A stretch of DNA of 64,000 nt from Capitulum mitella (lineage: Eukaryota; Arthropoda; Thecostraca; Pollicipedomorpha; Pollicipedidae). How positions within the stretch are numbered: the first letter of the stretch is position 1; each line of letters opens with the position of its first letter. A program made the translations under genes and the position numbers. The stretch lies in NCBI GenBank assembly GCA_030062745.1, contig CP099846.1, positions 558,001 to 622,000 on the forward strand, in the 5' to 3' direction. Below are positions 35,260-46,900 of the stretch, piece after piece. Below the pieces are notes generated by a model. That model was not told the DNA's origin. It did not search any database and saw only the letters and a program-made list of their open reading frames with translations.

Positions 35260-35905
35260 TAGTTTTACGGCCACCGCCAGGCCACCGATAGCACCGGTAG
35301 CAATTACCGGCCCGGTATAGAAAAGCCCCCTGAAGCTTCCTGTTCCGATGTAGAAAATAAGCCCCCCCCTGTTCCCAGAGTTTATGTCCTGTTGTGCATA
35401 CCATTATCGCAGAATACTGCATTCACATATAGCATGGCCGCCCGGCCACCGATAACATCGGTAGTAATCACCGGTCCGGAAAAGCTCCTGTTCCGATATA
35501 GAAAATTAACCCCACCCAAATCCCCGTTCCCAGCGTTTATCCCGTATTGGACATACCAATATCGCCCAACACAGCATTCACATATTGCACGGCCACCGCC
35601 CGGCTACTGATAACACCGGTACCAATCTCTGGTCCGGAAAAGCCCCTGTCCCAATATACAAAATTAACCCCACCCAAACCCCCCATTCCCAGCATTTATC
35701 CCGTATTGGACATACCAAAATCGTCAAACACAACATTCACACATAGCACGGCCACCGCCTAGCCACCAATAACACCGTTAGCAGTCACTGGTCGGGTACG
35801 AAAAAACTCCCTAAAGCCCCCTGTTGCGATATAGAAAATTAACCCCACCCAAAACCCCCTGTTCCCAACGTTTATCCCGTATTGGACATACCATTATCGC
35901 GGAAA
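35260..35905. repeat. Subtelomere-like satellite, ~155-175 bp units, four copies
   Basis: Recurrent landmarks are GGCCACCGCC, GATAACACCGGTA, CGATATAGAAAATTAACCCC and TTTATCCCGTATTGGACATA, appearing at about 35400, 35550, 35710 and 35886. The copies are diverged and lie 200 bp from the TTAGG tract, the arrangement expected of subtelomeric DNA. Confidence 0.8.
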
Positions 35906-35999
35906 ACAGTATTTTCATAACAAACAACATTCACTTTCCATCTGCAATACACCATCTCTATATCTAGTTACCGACAATGACACAACAGATCAGCTGATT

Positions 36000-38076
36000 A
36001 ATGCCTGCTGACGTCACAGTCAATCGTCCAATAACAACCGGCAGTACGGGAGTCTTCGTCTTATATGAACAACATTTGTCGCGAAATCGGTGCTGTTCAG
36101 TAGAATAACCCAATTTTTGCTATAACTATTCTGATGCATATTTTTTTAATCAGATTAACATGCATGACTTCAAAGGTGACTTTGAGGCACCATTTTCTAC
36201 AGTGCTGTTCCATGAATGAATTTAAACACAGCAGTTCCTGTGGTGGCTTGTCATTCAGGGCAACTGAGGCAGTTCTTCATCAGATATCATGAGGTGCAGA
36301 CTTTAAATGACACATCATATGTGTGTAGTAACACAGTCTGTAAAACTGAATGAATAATAGAAATGGAATTACACTTCATTTTGTTCCCACATTCATCAAC
36401 ACTGCAGGGAACATGCCTGCAAAGTTGTCAAAATGTACATTGGCTTCTCTCTGTCACTGGTGCATCACCAGTACAGGGATATACCATTAAAATGAGGGCT
36501 GGATGGACATTATGCAACAAATGAAGGGTTTTGAAAAGGACTTATTGGGGGCTGAGATGTTGCTGGGAGTTGGGGCTGGGAAAAAGGGTAAGCATATTCA
36601 GTTGCCTTCAGAGAAAAATGCCGAGACTTTGATATCAAGATGTGACCGAAAGTAAAAACAGTGGGACGAGCAAAATTCAGCCGACGCACGGCCTCCTGAG
36701 CTTAGGCGTCCAGTTCTGAGTCAAGTCTTGTGTTTAATCCGGCTTCCGCCATTGTCTGCCCATTGCAAAGATCTCTCTAGCTTCGAATACATAGGTAACA
36801 CCTTTCCGCCGGTGGCAGAATTCTACCAAACAAACAAACGTGATGACAAGGAACAGAACTAACTATTTGTTTCAGAAACAGTTGTGCCAAGTCGTAGTCC
36901 GACCACAGCCCGCCGTCGTACGCTGCTTCTCGGCGTCGTTGTTTCCCTCGCGTCTAGCCTTGTCTAGTCGCTTCTTGTGATATTTTTCGGGGACATACTA
37001 AACTGCTGCAATGGAGATACTGGAATTACCAAATGCCAAGTTCCCTCGGTTTGATCGCAATGATAGTAACTTTGATCGACTCGCCAGGAGTAATTTGCTG
37101 ACGTTTCTCCGGAAGCCTGCAACCTCAGGTCAAGCACTTTATGTTTGAAATAGTAAATGCCGTCGTGGTTAGCTCAGAAGGTTGAGGCTCGGAAGGTCGA
37201 GGCTCAGAAAGTCGAGGTTCAGAACTCAGGAACATAGAAACGCCCAGAAAAACGGAGGGGGGCAGAGACTTTTTCCTCGTAGTGATAATGCTTAATTCTC
37301 CAAAAAGCGGGGGACATGGCCTCCACCTTGTTCCTTCGCCTACCCCAGACCTGCAGGGGGTGTGAGTCATCGTCGAGCAAAGACGAGAAAGACGATGGAA
37401 TTCGTTCTTAGGAAGTTCGATTGGCGTTGCGTTATTTCGACCGAGGAAGTGAGAGCTGATTTTTAGTTATTTCAGCACGCTGAAGTCTTGTTTCAAGTGG
37501 TCCTTGGTTTACGATACCAAGTACTTGCAATTGCTTGACACAAGTTTCTCGAGGCCTATTATCCATTGGCAGTTAACTGCACAAGGTTTCATTTTAATCG
37601 TACCTGCAAGCTGTGTTTTATCCATTGCAACGGACTGCAATCAATATTGCAACGGACTACAATAGCTAAACGATTTTCTGTTATTACGTCACCGCGAGAA
37701 CATGATCATTTACAAAAAGTGAAAAGGATTTGGCAATATCAAATATGACTGTAAGTGGCGCATCACAGACAAAATTGAACGCAGCTGTTTTTATCATGGT
37801 CTTGGAAGAGTGGAGGGCATGGGGCGTCTGCTCGGTCAGTGCAATACCCAAGATTACGATTAGTTTTCTGGCGTTTGTTGTCTTCCGGGGGTTTAGAGGT
37901 CCTGTATACCCTTCTAATGCTTATGAAATTTCTGTTGCATCGTGAATGATCATTTCTTGAAGAGTTACCCTGGATACATTTCATTGGCTCAGTGCACTGT
38001 GTTTTGCAGTTCAATGACGACTGGAAGTGATGATAAAACAACATGGGGTATATTCTAATTTATATGTATTTTTCAG
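36000..38076 (+). other. Region upstream of the SNX25 exons; candidate promoter and first exon
   Basis: A GC-richer patch near 36880-36970 precedes an ATG at 37011 that opens a 39-codon stretch (MEILELPNAKFPRFDRN...) and reaches a possible donor (CAG|GTCAAG at 37129). That exon would end in phase 1, but the first secure SNX25 exon needs a phase-2 entry, so they cannot join directly. A strong donor sequence (GTAAGT) also lies at 37750. The first exon(s) remain unassigned. Confidence 0.3.
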
Positions 38077-39952
38077 GATTGTCTACCTAAAGATCTTCAA
38101 AAGAACTGAGCAGGTTCATTTGGTAAGTAGAGGATGACTGTCCAATCTCAGTGTATGTTTTTTACTGTTATGACTTTTTGCAAAACATTTTGAATAATGC
38201 ATCATGCTTTCCATATATGAACTGGAACTTTGGACCTATGCCACCTTTTTCCGAATTTTCTCACAGCTTAATAGTTTTTCTTGTTTCTAATATGTATGTG
38301 GTAATTCATACGTGGATTTTATTTGTGTGTTTTGCATTCTAACAGGTTTATCATGAAGTCATTGACAAAAGAAGCAAAGAAGCCACAATGAGACACCCTC
38401 TGCTTATTGTATCATTAGCAGTGATGACAGGTTGTGTGGTAACATCTTGGAGCTTGGAATGGCAGCCAAGACTTCTCTTCATTTTGGCATGTCTATTCAC
38501 TGTAATGGTGGGTGGTATTCTAGCAATTTGGGTGCATCTGAAGTTAGGTAAACTGCATAGAACTACAGTAAAAAGACCAATTCATGTTGATCTGGTGAAA
38601 AATATGCTGAAGGTAAGTAAAACTTTCATAATTTTTCCTTTCTGTTTTTGTGAAAGGCTTTTTGATTATAAGTGCAGTGGTTACTTTTAGCAACATGATC
38701 ACAAACCTATCATATAAAAAATGTAGTTGAATGTATTGCATAGAACAAAATCCACTATGATCAAAGAGAGTATTGTCTCAAGTTTTCAAGAGCTTAACAT
38801 TGTTGATTACATAAGCTGATGTGTTATGTGCCTCATGAACTTCTAATAAACTGAATGTCAGTACTGCCTCAAACCCATTTTATTTTAATTGTAAATAAAT
38901 TCATCTGGGTTCAGTATCATGTGGTTCTGGGTTTCCTTTATGATTCATGAATGGTGTATCAGATCATAAGATGCCTGCTTCTCCCAGTCTTGAGCAATTT
39001 TATGTTAGTCCTTCCCTCTGGTATGAATGTTTATATTTTGTTTTATGGAAAGGTAATAGTCCTTTACATAAAGTCCTGCTAGCTTTTGGAAATTGGTAGC
39101 AATAGTCTGTTTACTAACCATCTTCGCATATGCTTAAAGCTAAATAATAGATATGGTTAACTTATGAATACATGCAATTTTATCATGATAAACTGCACAC
39201 ATTTTTTACTTAGTTGGTTTTCTGCAACATGTTGGTATTCAGTGATTCAGTTTCATCAGTGATTCACACTGGCTTTCTAATGAATTCATGCTTATTGTCA
39301 CAAACCACAAAACATGCAATGCCTGAATTGGTCTGTAGTTGATTTGAATTAAAGTTCTGACAAAAAAGGTTGTACCTCACAAACAGTTGTAAAACATTTT
39401 CTTTTTAAACACTGATTGTTTCATATTGTTTCCTCTTCCCTCAGCATACCACCAAAGAACAGAAAACAGGATATCAACGCCCCCTGATTATCAGCAGAAA
39501 TGTGGATGAAGTTCTCAGTGACATTGTCAATCATGTTGTTGAGGATTTTTTCAGCAGCTGGTACCATCATTTGGCTTATGAGGCAGATTTGCAGGCTGAA
39601 ACCATCAAGTATGTTGATTGTTGGGATGCCAAAACACTTGTTGATAGAAGAGAATATTTTATCACTATGTCATTCCTTGACTGGAATCATACTTGGAGTG
39701 TTTAAAAGTCAGTTTTGTGGGCTCATAACTTTTTTATACATGACATTTTAACAAAAACTTTGGAATACAACACCCTGCTGTTTGGAGCATTTCAGTGATC
39801 ATTTTTTCTTTGGACAGGAATGAAATCTGGGAGTCTCTGCGACGTCTGCAAGATCGTTTGCAAGCCATTAATGAAGTCAACTTTATTGCTAATGATGTTT
39901 TCAACAAGATCAAGCAGCATTTCCAGAGAATCAGGATTGCTCATGAAATGAG
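38077..39952 (+). CDS. SNX25: SNX25 exons 1-4: membrane anchor and start of PXA
   Basis: Exon 2 carries two hydrophobic segments (about model residues 33-50 and 58-80) that fit the N-terminal ER anchor of the family. Exon 3 begins the PXA domain with QRPLIISRNVDEVLSDIV and the FFSSWY motif. Exon 4 adds NEIWESLRRLQDRLQAINEV and a long helix. These four exons are in AT-rich sequence, with A/T-ending codons, unlike the rest of the gene. Exon 4 ends in phase 2 (AG) and joins T at 44027 to give Ser, a clean junction across a 4.1-kb intron. Confidence 0.85.
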
Positions 39953-42900
39953 GTAATAATGTGTTGCTGGTGATCAAGTCATCATGTTAAAAAATATCTT
40001 GCAATTAGTTGTGATGAATTTACATAACTGTACAAAAAAATACTCAATGTTGAAAACATCCACAGTTGCTATTGATCAAACTTTCATTAATCTGATTCAC
40101 ATTTGTATGTCCATTGTTTTAGATGAGTGGTTATTCATCAGTTATGTGATGGTAGTTATCCTAATCTTCCTGCACTTAATGACAGTCATTCATGTAAAAT
40201 GAATAATTTCACTACCTGATTTCCAGGGCTGGGAATCAGTTCTGATTCATATTCACTGTATGGTTTTGGAAATGGATTGATTTGGTTGGGATTCAAGGTT
40301 GTGTGATCTGCTTTTATTTTGGTTCACTTCATACCTATTTAGTTATCACACCAGTATTACAATATGGCCAAGACAGTTGAACACCTGTGTAAAATGAACA
40401 GTGAAAACGAGGAGCATTCCTGAATATATGATGAGCACTGTGCTTTGCATATAGGTACATTAATTGCGATACCGTGCCCGGACAGATCTTCGTATCGCAT
40501 TTCTTCCTACGTAAAACTTCGTACGTAAAGTTTCGCACTGCAAATCCTCGAACGCAAATCTTCATATGCAAATATTCGTATGCGCAAAACGTTGTATACG
40601 GAAAACTTCGTATACGCATTTCTTCGTGTCCGCAAAACTTCGTATAGGCATTTCTTCGTATCCGCAAAACTTCGTATATGCATTGCTTCGTATGCGCATT
40701 TCTTCGTATCGCATTTCTTCGTAGACGCAAATCCTCATGTTGCATTTCTTTGTATATGCAAAACTTCGTGCCTCGTGCTATTTTGGGGGAGGGGTTAGTC
40801 AGAATTTGCTGCCGTGTTAATGGTGATACGAAAGGCTTCATGTTGAATTTTTTCTCATCGCGGCTTCAAACATGAGATGATTGTTCTAATGACGCAGTGA
40901 CATCTGATGGCCGCCAGAGGACTCAGCAGCCGAAAAGCTATTTGAACAACATCGTTATTTTCTTCTATATTAGTCGGAATAATTATTGCATCTTTCGTGA
41001 TGAGATACCTTGGATTCAGCGAACCGGGACTCGAACTGCTGGGTCCGACCATTCAAAATGTAGTCAGTTGGTAACTGACCTTAAACTCGGCACGGAGAGG
41101 CCGTGTTGCAACATCGTGCGACACAAAAAAGATCCCTCTGCGATCGTCTCTGTTTAAGAAGTCCGGACGCAAAATTATCCGTTAAATTGCTTTACTGGAC
41201 GGTGGGTTCAGAGTACGGCAAATAAGCTCTGCTTAACATGCAGGTGCTGTGAGCCAAAAAGCCACCATGAAAATCGTTGGATTAGATTTCTAAAAAAAAA
41301 AGAAAAGGGGGCTCATCTTAATCTTTCCGGAAAGGGGCGCAGAAAAACCTATCTGTGCACCCGCAAAAATCCGTATACCGAGATGTTCGTATTACATGGG
41401 AGAGCAGGGACATTTTCCCCCATGGTACTTACGTTAAGCCTAGCCCGTATAGGGCCTTCGACATAACGCGGACATGTAGGGGTGTCGGTACGACCCCTCC
41501 GGCCATTTTCGCACCGTGCGTCCTAGAGCGTCGCGGAAAAAACAGCGTGTTGCGCGTGACGAGATCTCGCGACTGGTATCTCTTTTTAAGGTCTCAGTTC
41601 AACGGATGACCTTGCAGATCCGGTCAGAGGTCAAAAAGATGGCAGAAAGGGGTACTTTTTTGAGTTTAAGCGCAAATGAACGCCAAAAAATAAATGATGA
41701 TGAAGCGAAACGGGTATCATAGTATTCGCCAATCAATTGTGAGTCTTGCTGTACACCACATGATTGTATTTTGCCCATGGAGTCCGATCCAGGTCATGTT
41801 AGGTCGTTCCTTGTCATGCGGAGTCGTGGGCTTAAAAGCGTCCTCGGAGCTGCAGAAGCATTTTTTGTAGACAGTAATAGATGTGGAAGTAAAATGAAGC
41901 ATCTCAGTTAACAAGCACTATTATGGAATAACACATGAAGATGATCTTAGGTCATCCAAGATCTTCTTATTTCATGATCCGAGGTTATCTAAAGCCAATG
42001 ACCTAAAACGGCCTCGGATTAGCTAAAAATCGTAACTTAGATGTCTTAAAAGCGTTTTTCGAGTTAATACGCAATACGAAATATAACTTTAGACATGCCA
42101 TAGTATTGCATACTCGTCACCCCGCGGCCAACACCACCTACGGCCGCTCTGCCCGTCGGAGCAAAAGCCAGACCTTCGCTGCGTTGCGCCCTCCTTTGAT
42201 GAAGTAAAATATAAATTGCACCATACTCATGTCATTCGGTCCCTTGCACCTCGAGCAGACCGAATATATAGATAAATTTTGCGATACCTATTTGCTATCG
42301 TATTCCCAAAGATAAAAAGTGTTTGTGCCTGTGTTGTGTTTTGTGTTTCCCGCCGTAGCGCATGACCTCTTTGTTTATTGGTGTTTTCGGTCGCGCCGAC
42401 TACTGAGGTCATTTTGCGCCCAAACTCATGACCTCAGTTTACACCCTTGATAATCCCGGCAGTGAGCATAAGGCATGTTAATCCATGTATAGTCCTATAG
42501 AACATACAGTTTGGAGTCGGTGTGTATATTATTGTATTTGTGCACTCCAACCGTTTTACACTGACACAAAACTGAGACCGTTGTAAACCGGCCGCGTCGG
42601 CATTCTGACCTGATTCCCGTTATGACGTCATAGCTCGTTACCATGGCAACGTAGAAAAAATTCACCGTGAGATGCAGGAAGGATGCCTCAGAAGGTACAT
42701 CAAGTTTCAGATTCATCAAACGAACCGTTCGGAAGTTGTCCTCGGAAAATCTCAGGGGCCACTGCATTAAACGCTCCCCTTATACGGGCGAGGGCTAAAT
42801 TTCCCAAAAGTGTGGATCGTGGCCCTCCCACCCCGCTCCTACGCCCATAGTTTGGTGAATCACTGTCACGGGGTCCAATCTATTCAAGCAAAAAGGTGTC

Positions 42901-43920
42901 CTACTGAGCTGTAAAGTGGGCTGTTGTTTATATGAAACGAGTTTCCTTGAGGGCACACAAATATGTATTAGGATTTGCTTCATGTAACGTCTTCAGTCTG
43001 CCAAAGCGTGACACTATGGTGATGCTCGGAAAGAAAAGCCTAAAAAGTTTTTTTTTAGCATTCAAGGACATTCCTGTGCCCTTGTGCCTTACCTGTATCC
43101 ACCGATCGAATGCATTTTCTCGTATACACGCATGACGAAACTAGTGAACGTAATTTGCCTTGCTAAAAGTAAGGAAGAGATGCACGCGTCGTTGTACGCA
43201 AAAGTAGAAACGCAGTAGTCGCGAAGTGCACTAGTACAGTAAAATGCGATACGAAGAGTTGCGTATACGGGGAAGTGCAGTACAAGGATTTGCGTATAAT
43301 CTTTGTAATCTTTGAAGAAATACAATACTAAGTAATGTGTATGCGAAGTTTCGCAGATACCAAGAAATGTATATACCAAAATTTGCGTGTACGAAGTTTC
43401 GCGATGCGAAGAATTGCGCATACGAAGTTTTGCGCTTACAAAGTTTTGCGATACGAAGATTTGCATACGAAGAAATGCGATAGGAAGATGTGCGATACGA
43501 AGCGTTGCAGACGAAATTTTGCGGACGAAGAAATGCGATCGAAGTTCTGTGATGGAATCTGATATAAAATGGACAGTGACAAATATGGAGTCTTCATGAT
43601 TGTTTTATCAACAATATGCTTTGTATATAGGTACATTAATTGCAGTACATATTTAAATCGTGTCTCAGCTTTGCAGATTGTCTTGTGAATCAATTCATGA
43701 CTGATGTTTTGCAGCAAAAAGTGACTGAATTGATTCTGCCTGACTGCAGTTTTCAACGGAATCGATTCTGATTCTAGTTCACGACAGTAGTGCTAAATTG
43801 CTGTGTTCATTCGCAGTCAATTCGAATGGATTCGAAGTCAAGTGCTAGCGTGCATGTATGGCTTAGTGCAGGATATTGCCAGAAAGCGCTATTGACCAGA
43901 AGGGAGAGAAAGTGGTGGGT

Positions 43921-43956
<36 letters not shown>

Positions 43957-46900
43957 ATCGCTCCGTGCCGTTCGTCTCTAGCCGCGGTCCGCGGGCTCCG
44001 CCGCTAACGGCTAGTGTCTCCCGCAGTGACGGCAAGACCACGCTGCCCATGTACACACTGGTCTCGTACCTGGCCAACCCGGAGCGGGAGCTGCAGTTTC
44101 TGCGCAGCGTGGCCGAGGTGATGATCATGATCCTGTTGCCGGCCGACTACTCTCGCTGCGTGCCCGTCCGCCAGCTGCTCAGGGAGATTCTGGCCTGCCA
44201 GTGTGAGTATGTGGCCGGCTCTGGGCCGCGCAGAGAAGTACGGGCCCACCAGTGTGAGTGTGGGCCCCCGGCCTTGCCATGGAGTGCTTCAGGAGGTACC
44301 GGACTGCTAGTGTGAGTGTGAACGCCCATTCCGACCCGGGGCTGTTCATGGAGACATTGGTCGTCAGCCAGTGTGCCTCTGTGCCCGTAATCCTGCTTGG
44401 GCTGCTGAAGGAAAAACTGGCTTACTAGTATGCGTGAACACCCAGCCGGACCGCAGGAATGGTCAGGGAAGCACTTCCCCACCCGACGCATATGAGGTTT
44501 GACGTGTTGAGGACTGAAATCTCGACCTTTGGTGGGGTATTTCTTCATGCCGCGTAGACATACATGCTCCTGTGATATTAAGACCTGCACCCTGACTAGA
44601 TATTAAGTTATTCAGTGTCCCAGGAGTTATGCAGTATAAGCAAACGCGGCATAATACATCGCAAAAACTTGTAACACCACCCTCGTTATGGCACAAGGCT
44701 CTTTGAGATGCAACAGTGACAGGTCAGTGCAGCTCTTAGCAATCTTCGGGAGATGCTGGAGCTTTAGCGGTACATCTAGCGATGCATATTGTTCTCTCGC
44801 ATGCCAAACGTCCGGCCGTCGCAGATGGGAATCGTATCGCGAGCCCAGCAGTCGCGCCCCGGTCGTTACGTGTCGTCCGGGCGCCGCCGGCCGTCACAGC
44901 CGCAGTAACGCCCGCGAAACGCCGCGCAGTGCTGCAGCCGGCCATCGACCTCATCTGCGACCCGGACTTCATCAATCAGAAGCTGCACGAGTACGTGCAC
45001 CACCACCAGCTGTGGCGCGAGCTCCACCAGCGCACCTACACATACGCCGCCAGCTACGAGGACTTCATCCGCATCATCCAGGAGAGCAACGACGTGGACG
45101 AACTGAAGCACATCAGGTGCGTCGCGGAGCGGGGCAGAGGGGTAGTGCGAGTGTGGGGAATCAGACATGCATAATCGGTGCAGTCTGTTCTGAAATGTAC
45201 GGAGCCTTCCACTGGGGCCTTGGAGCGATGCTTGGTTTTAAACTCAAAATGTAGAACCCAGTGCCTCGCAAGGAATGAATGAGCGTGCAGTTGTGTTGTG
45301 ATCAGTTTCTTACCACATGAATGATTATTGTCCGGATTTTGATATAAGTGAAGTCCCTTTAACCATGTCAAAGAAAGATAGGCATGCCCGTCAGCGGATG
45401 TATCCTTAGTTTAGCTTTTGCATTCCCCTTTGGACACTTCGGACATATAGGCTACTGTACTTGACTCAGTCGTAGACAACTCTGCAACACTGGCGCACAA
45501 TGGCTGCATAGAAACAGTTTCAGTCACATTCCGTATGTTATGCTATCACGGAATTATAACGTTCTGCAGGTTCAACATCGTCACCGAGATCATGCAGGCC
45601 ACCACCATCAACAATCTTAAGCGAGCTCGTGGCATGAAGCTCACGCGAGACCTGAGGCCGCAGAGCGCTTCCAAAGGGGACCTGCTCCAGGTCAGTGCGT
45701 CCGACTTTTATTCAACCTTCATCGTTGCTGAGTGTGGACGCTGTATCGCTTAAGTCGCTGTTCATGGTAGCACGCGATTCCCGCGTCGTGCAGCTGTCAG
45801 TACAGTGGTGTTTGTGCTTAGGATTTGGTTTCATTGTTCGCACCAACGTTTGGATGACTTACTGCAGGCACGGAACTTGAAAAGGTATATCAACCAGCTG
45901 ACGTACGCCAAAACTCAGTGCGAGAAGCGCATCAAGAGCGTGGGAGGCCTGGGCTACCTGACAGAGATCGAATCCCCGGAGTCAGCTGACTCACAGCTGA
46001 TTGGCAGGAAGGTGAGCCATGGCTGGCGGCTGGACGTCATATCATCACAAAACATTATTCGTAACGTTATTATGTCATAATTTTGTCCGACTGCGGGAAT
46101 GTCTAGGTCTGGTAGAGCATTGGAAGTGGACTCACCAGTTTGGAGAAGAGCGGACACAATAGTCTTAGAGCATCCAGACATTTTTTTTCGATCTGGCGTC
46201 ACGTTGTCAGCTCTGTGCACTGCTGATAGTGGAGTAGTCGTGCCTCAGCGCCGGCGGATGCGTTGTCCGACCATGTGGTGGTACAGCCGGGAGAGTCTGT
46301 GTTGTCCGGCCATGTGGTGGTACAGCCGGGAGAGTCTGTGTTGTCCGGCCGTGTGATGTTTCAGCCTGGTGGGTCTGTGTTGTCCGGCCGTGTGATGGTA
46401 CGGCCGGGAGAGTCTGTGTTGTCCGACCGTGTGATGTTTCAGCCTGGTGGGTCTGTGTTGTCCGGCCGTGTGATGTTTAGCCTGGTGGGTCTGTGTTGTC
46501 CGGCCGTGTGATGTTTCAGCCTGGTGGGTCCGTGTTGTCTGGCCGTGTGATGATACAGCTGGGCGGGTCTGTGTTGTCCGGCCGTGTCAGGGTACACCCG
46601 GGCGGGGCTGTGTTATTCGGCCGTGTGATGATAACTGGGCGGGGCCGTGTCGTCGGACCGTGTGATGATACAGCCGGGAGGGTCTGTTGTCTGGCCGTGT
46701 GATGATAACTGGGCGGGGCCGTGTTGTCGGACCGTGTGATGATAACTGGGCGGGGCCGTGTTGTCGGACCGTGTGATGATACAGCCGGGAGGGTCTGTTG
46801 TCTGGCCGTGTGATGATACAGCCGGGAGGGTCTGTTGTCTGGCCGTGTGATGATAACTGGGCGGGGCCGTGTTGTCGGACCGTGTGATGATACAGCTGGG

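Noticed and set aside
41015..41090. Possible tRNA (CCGGGACTCGAAC on the plus strand)
   Set aside because: Only a B-box-like piece; no A box, acceptor stem or anticodon arm could be drawn.
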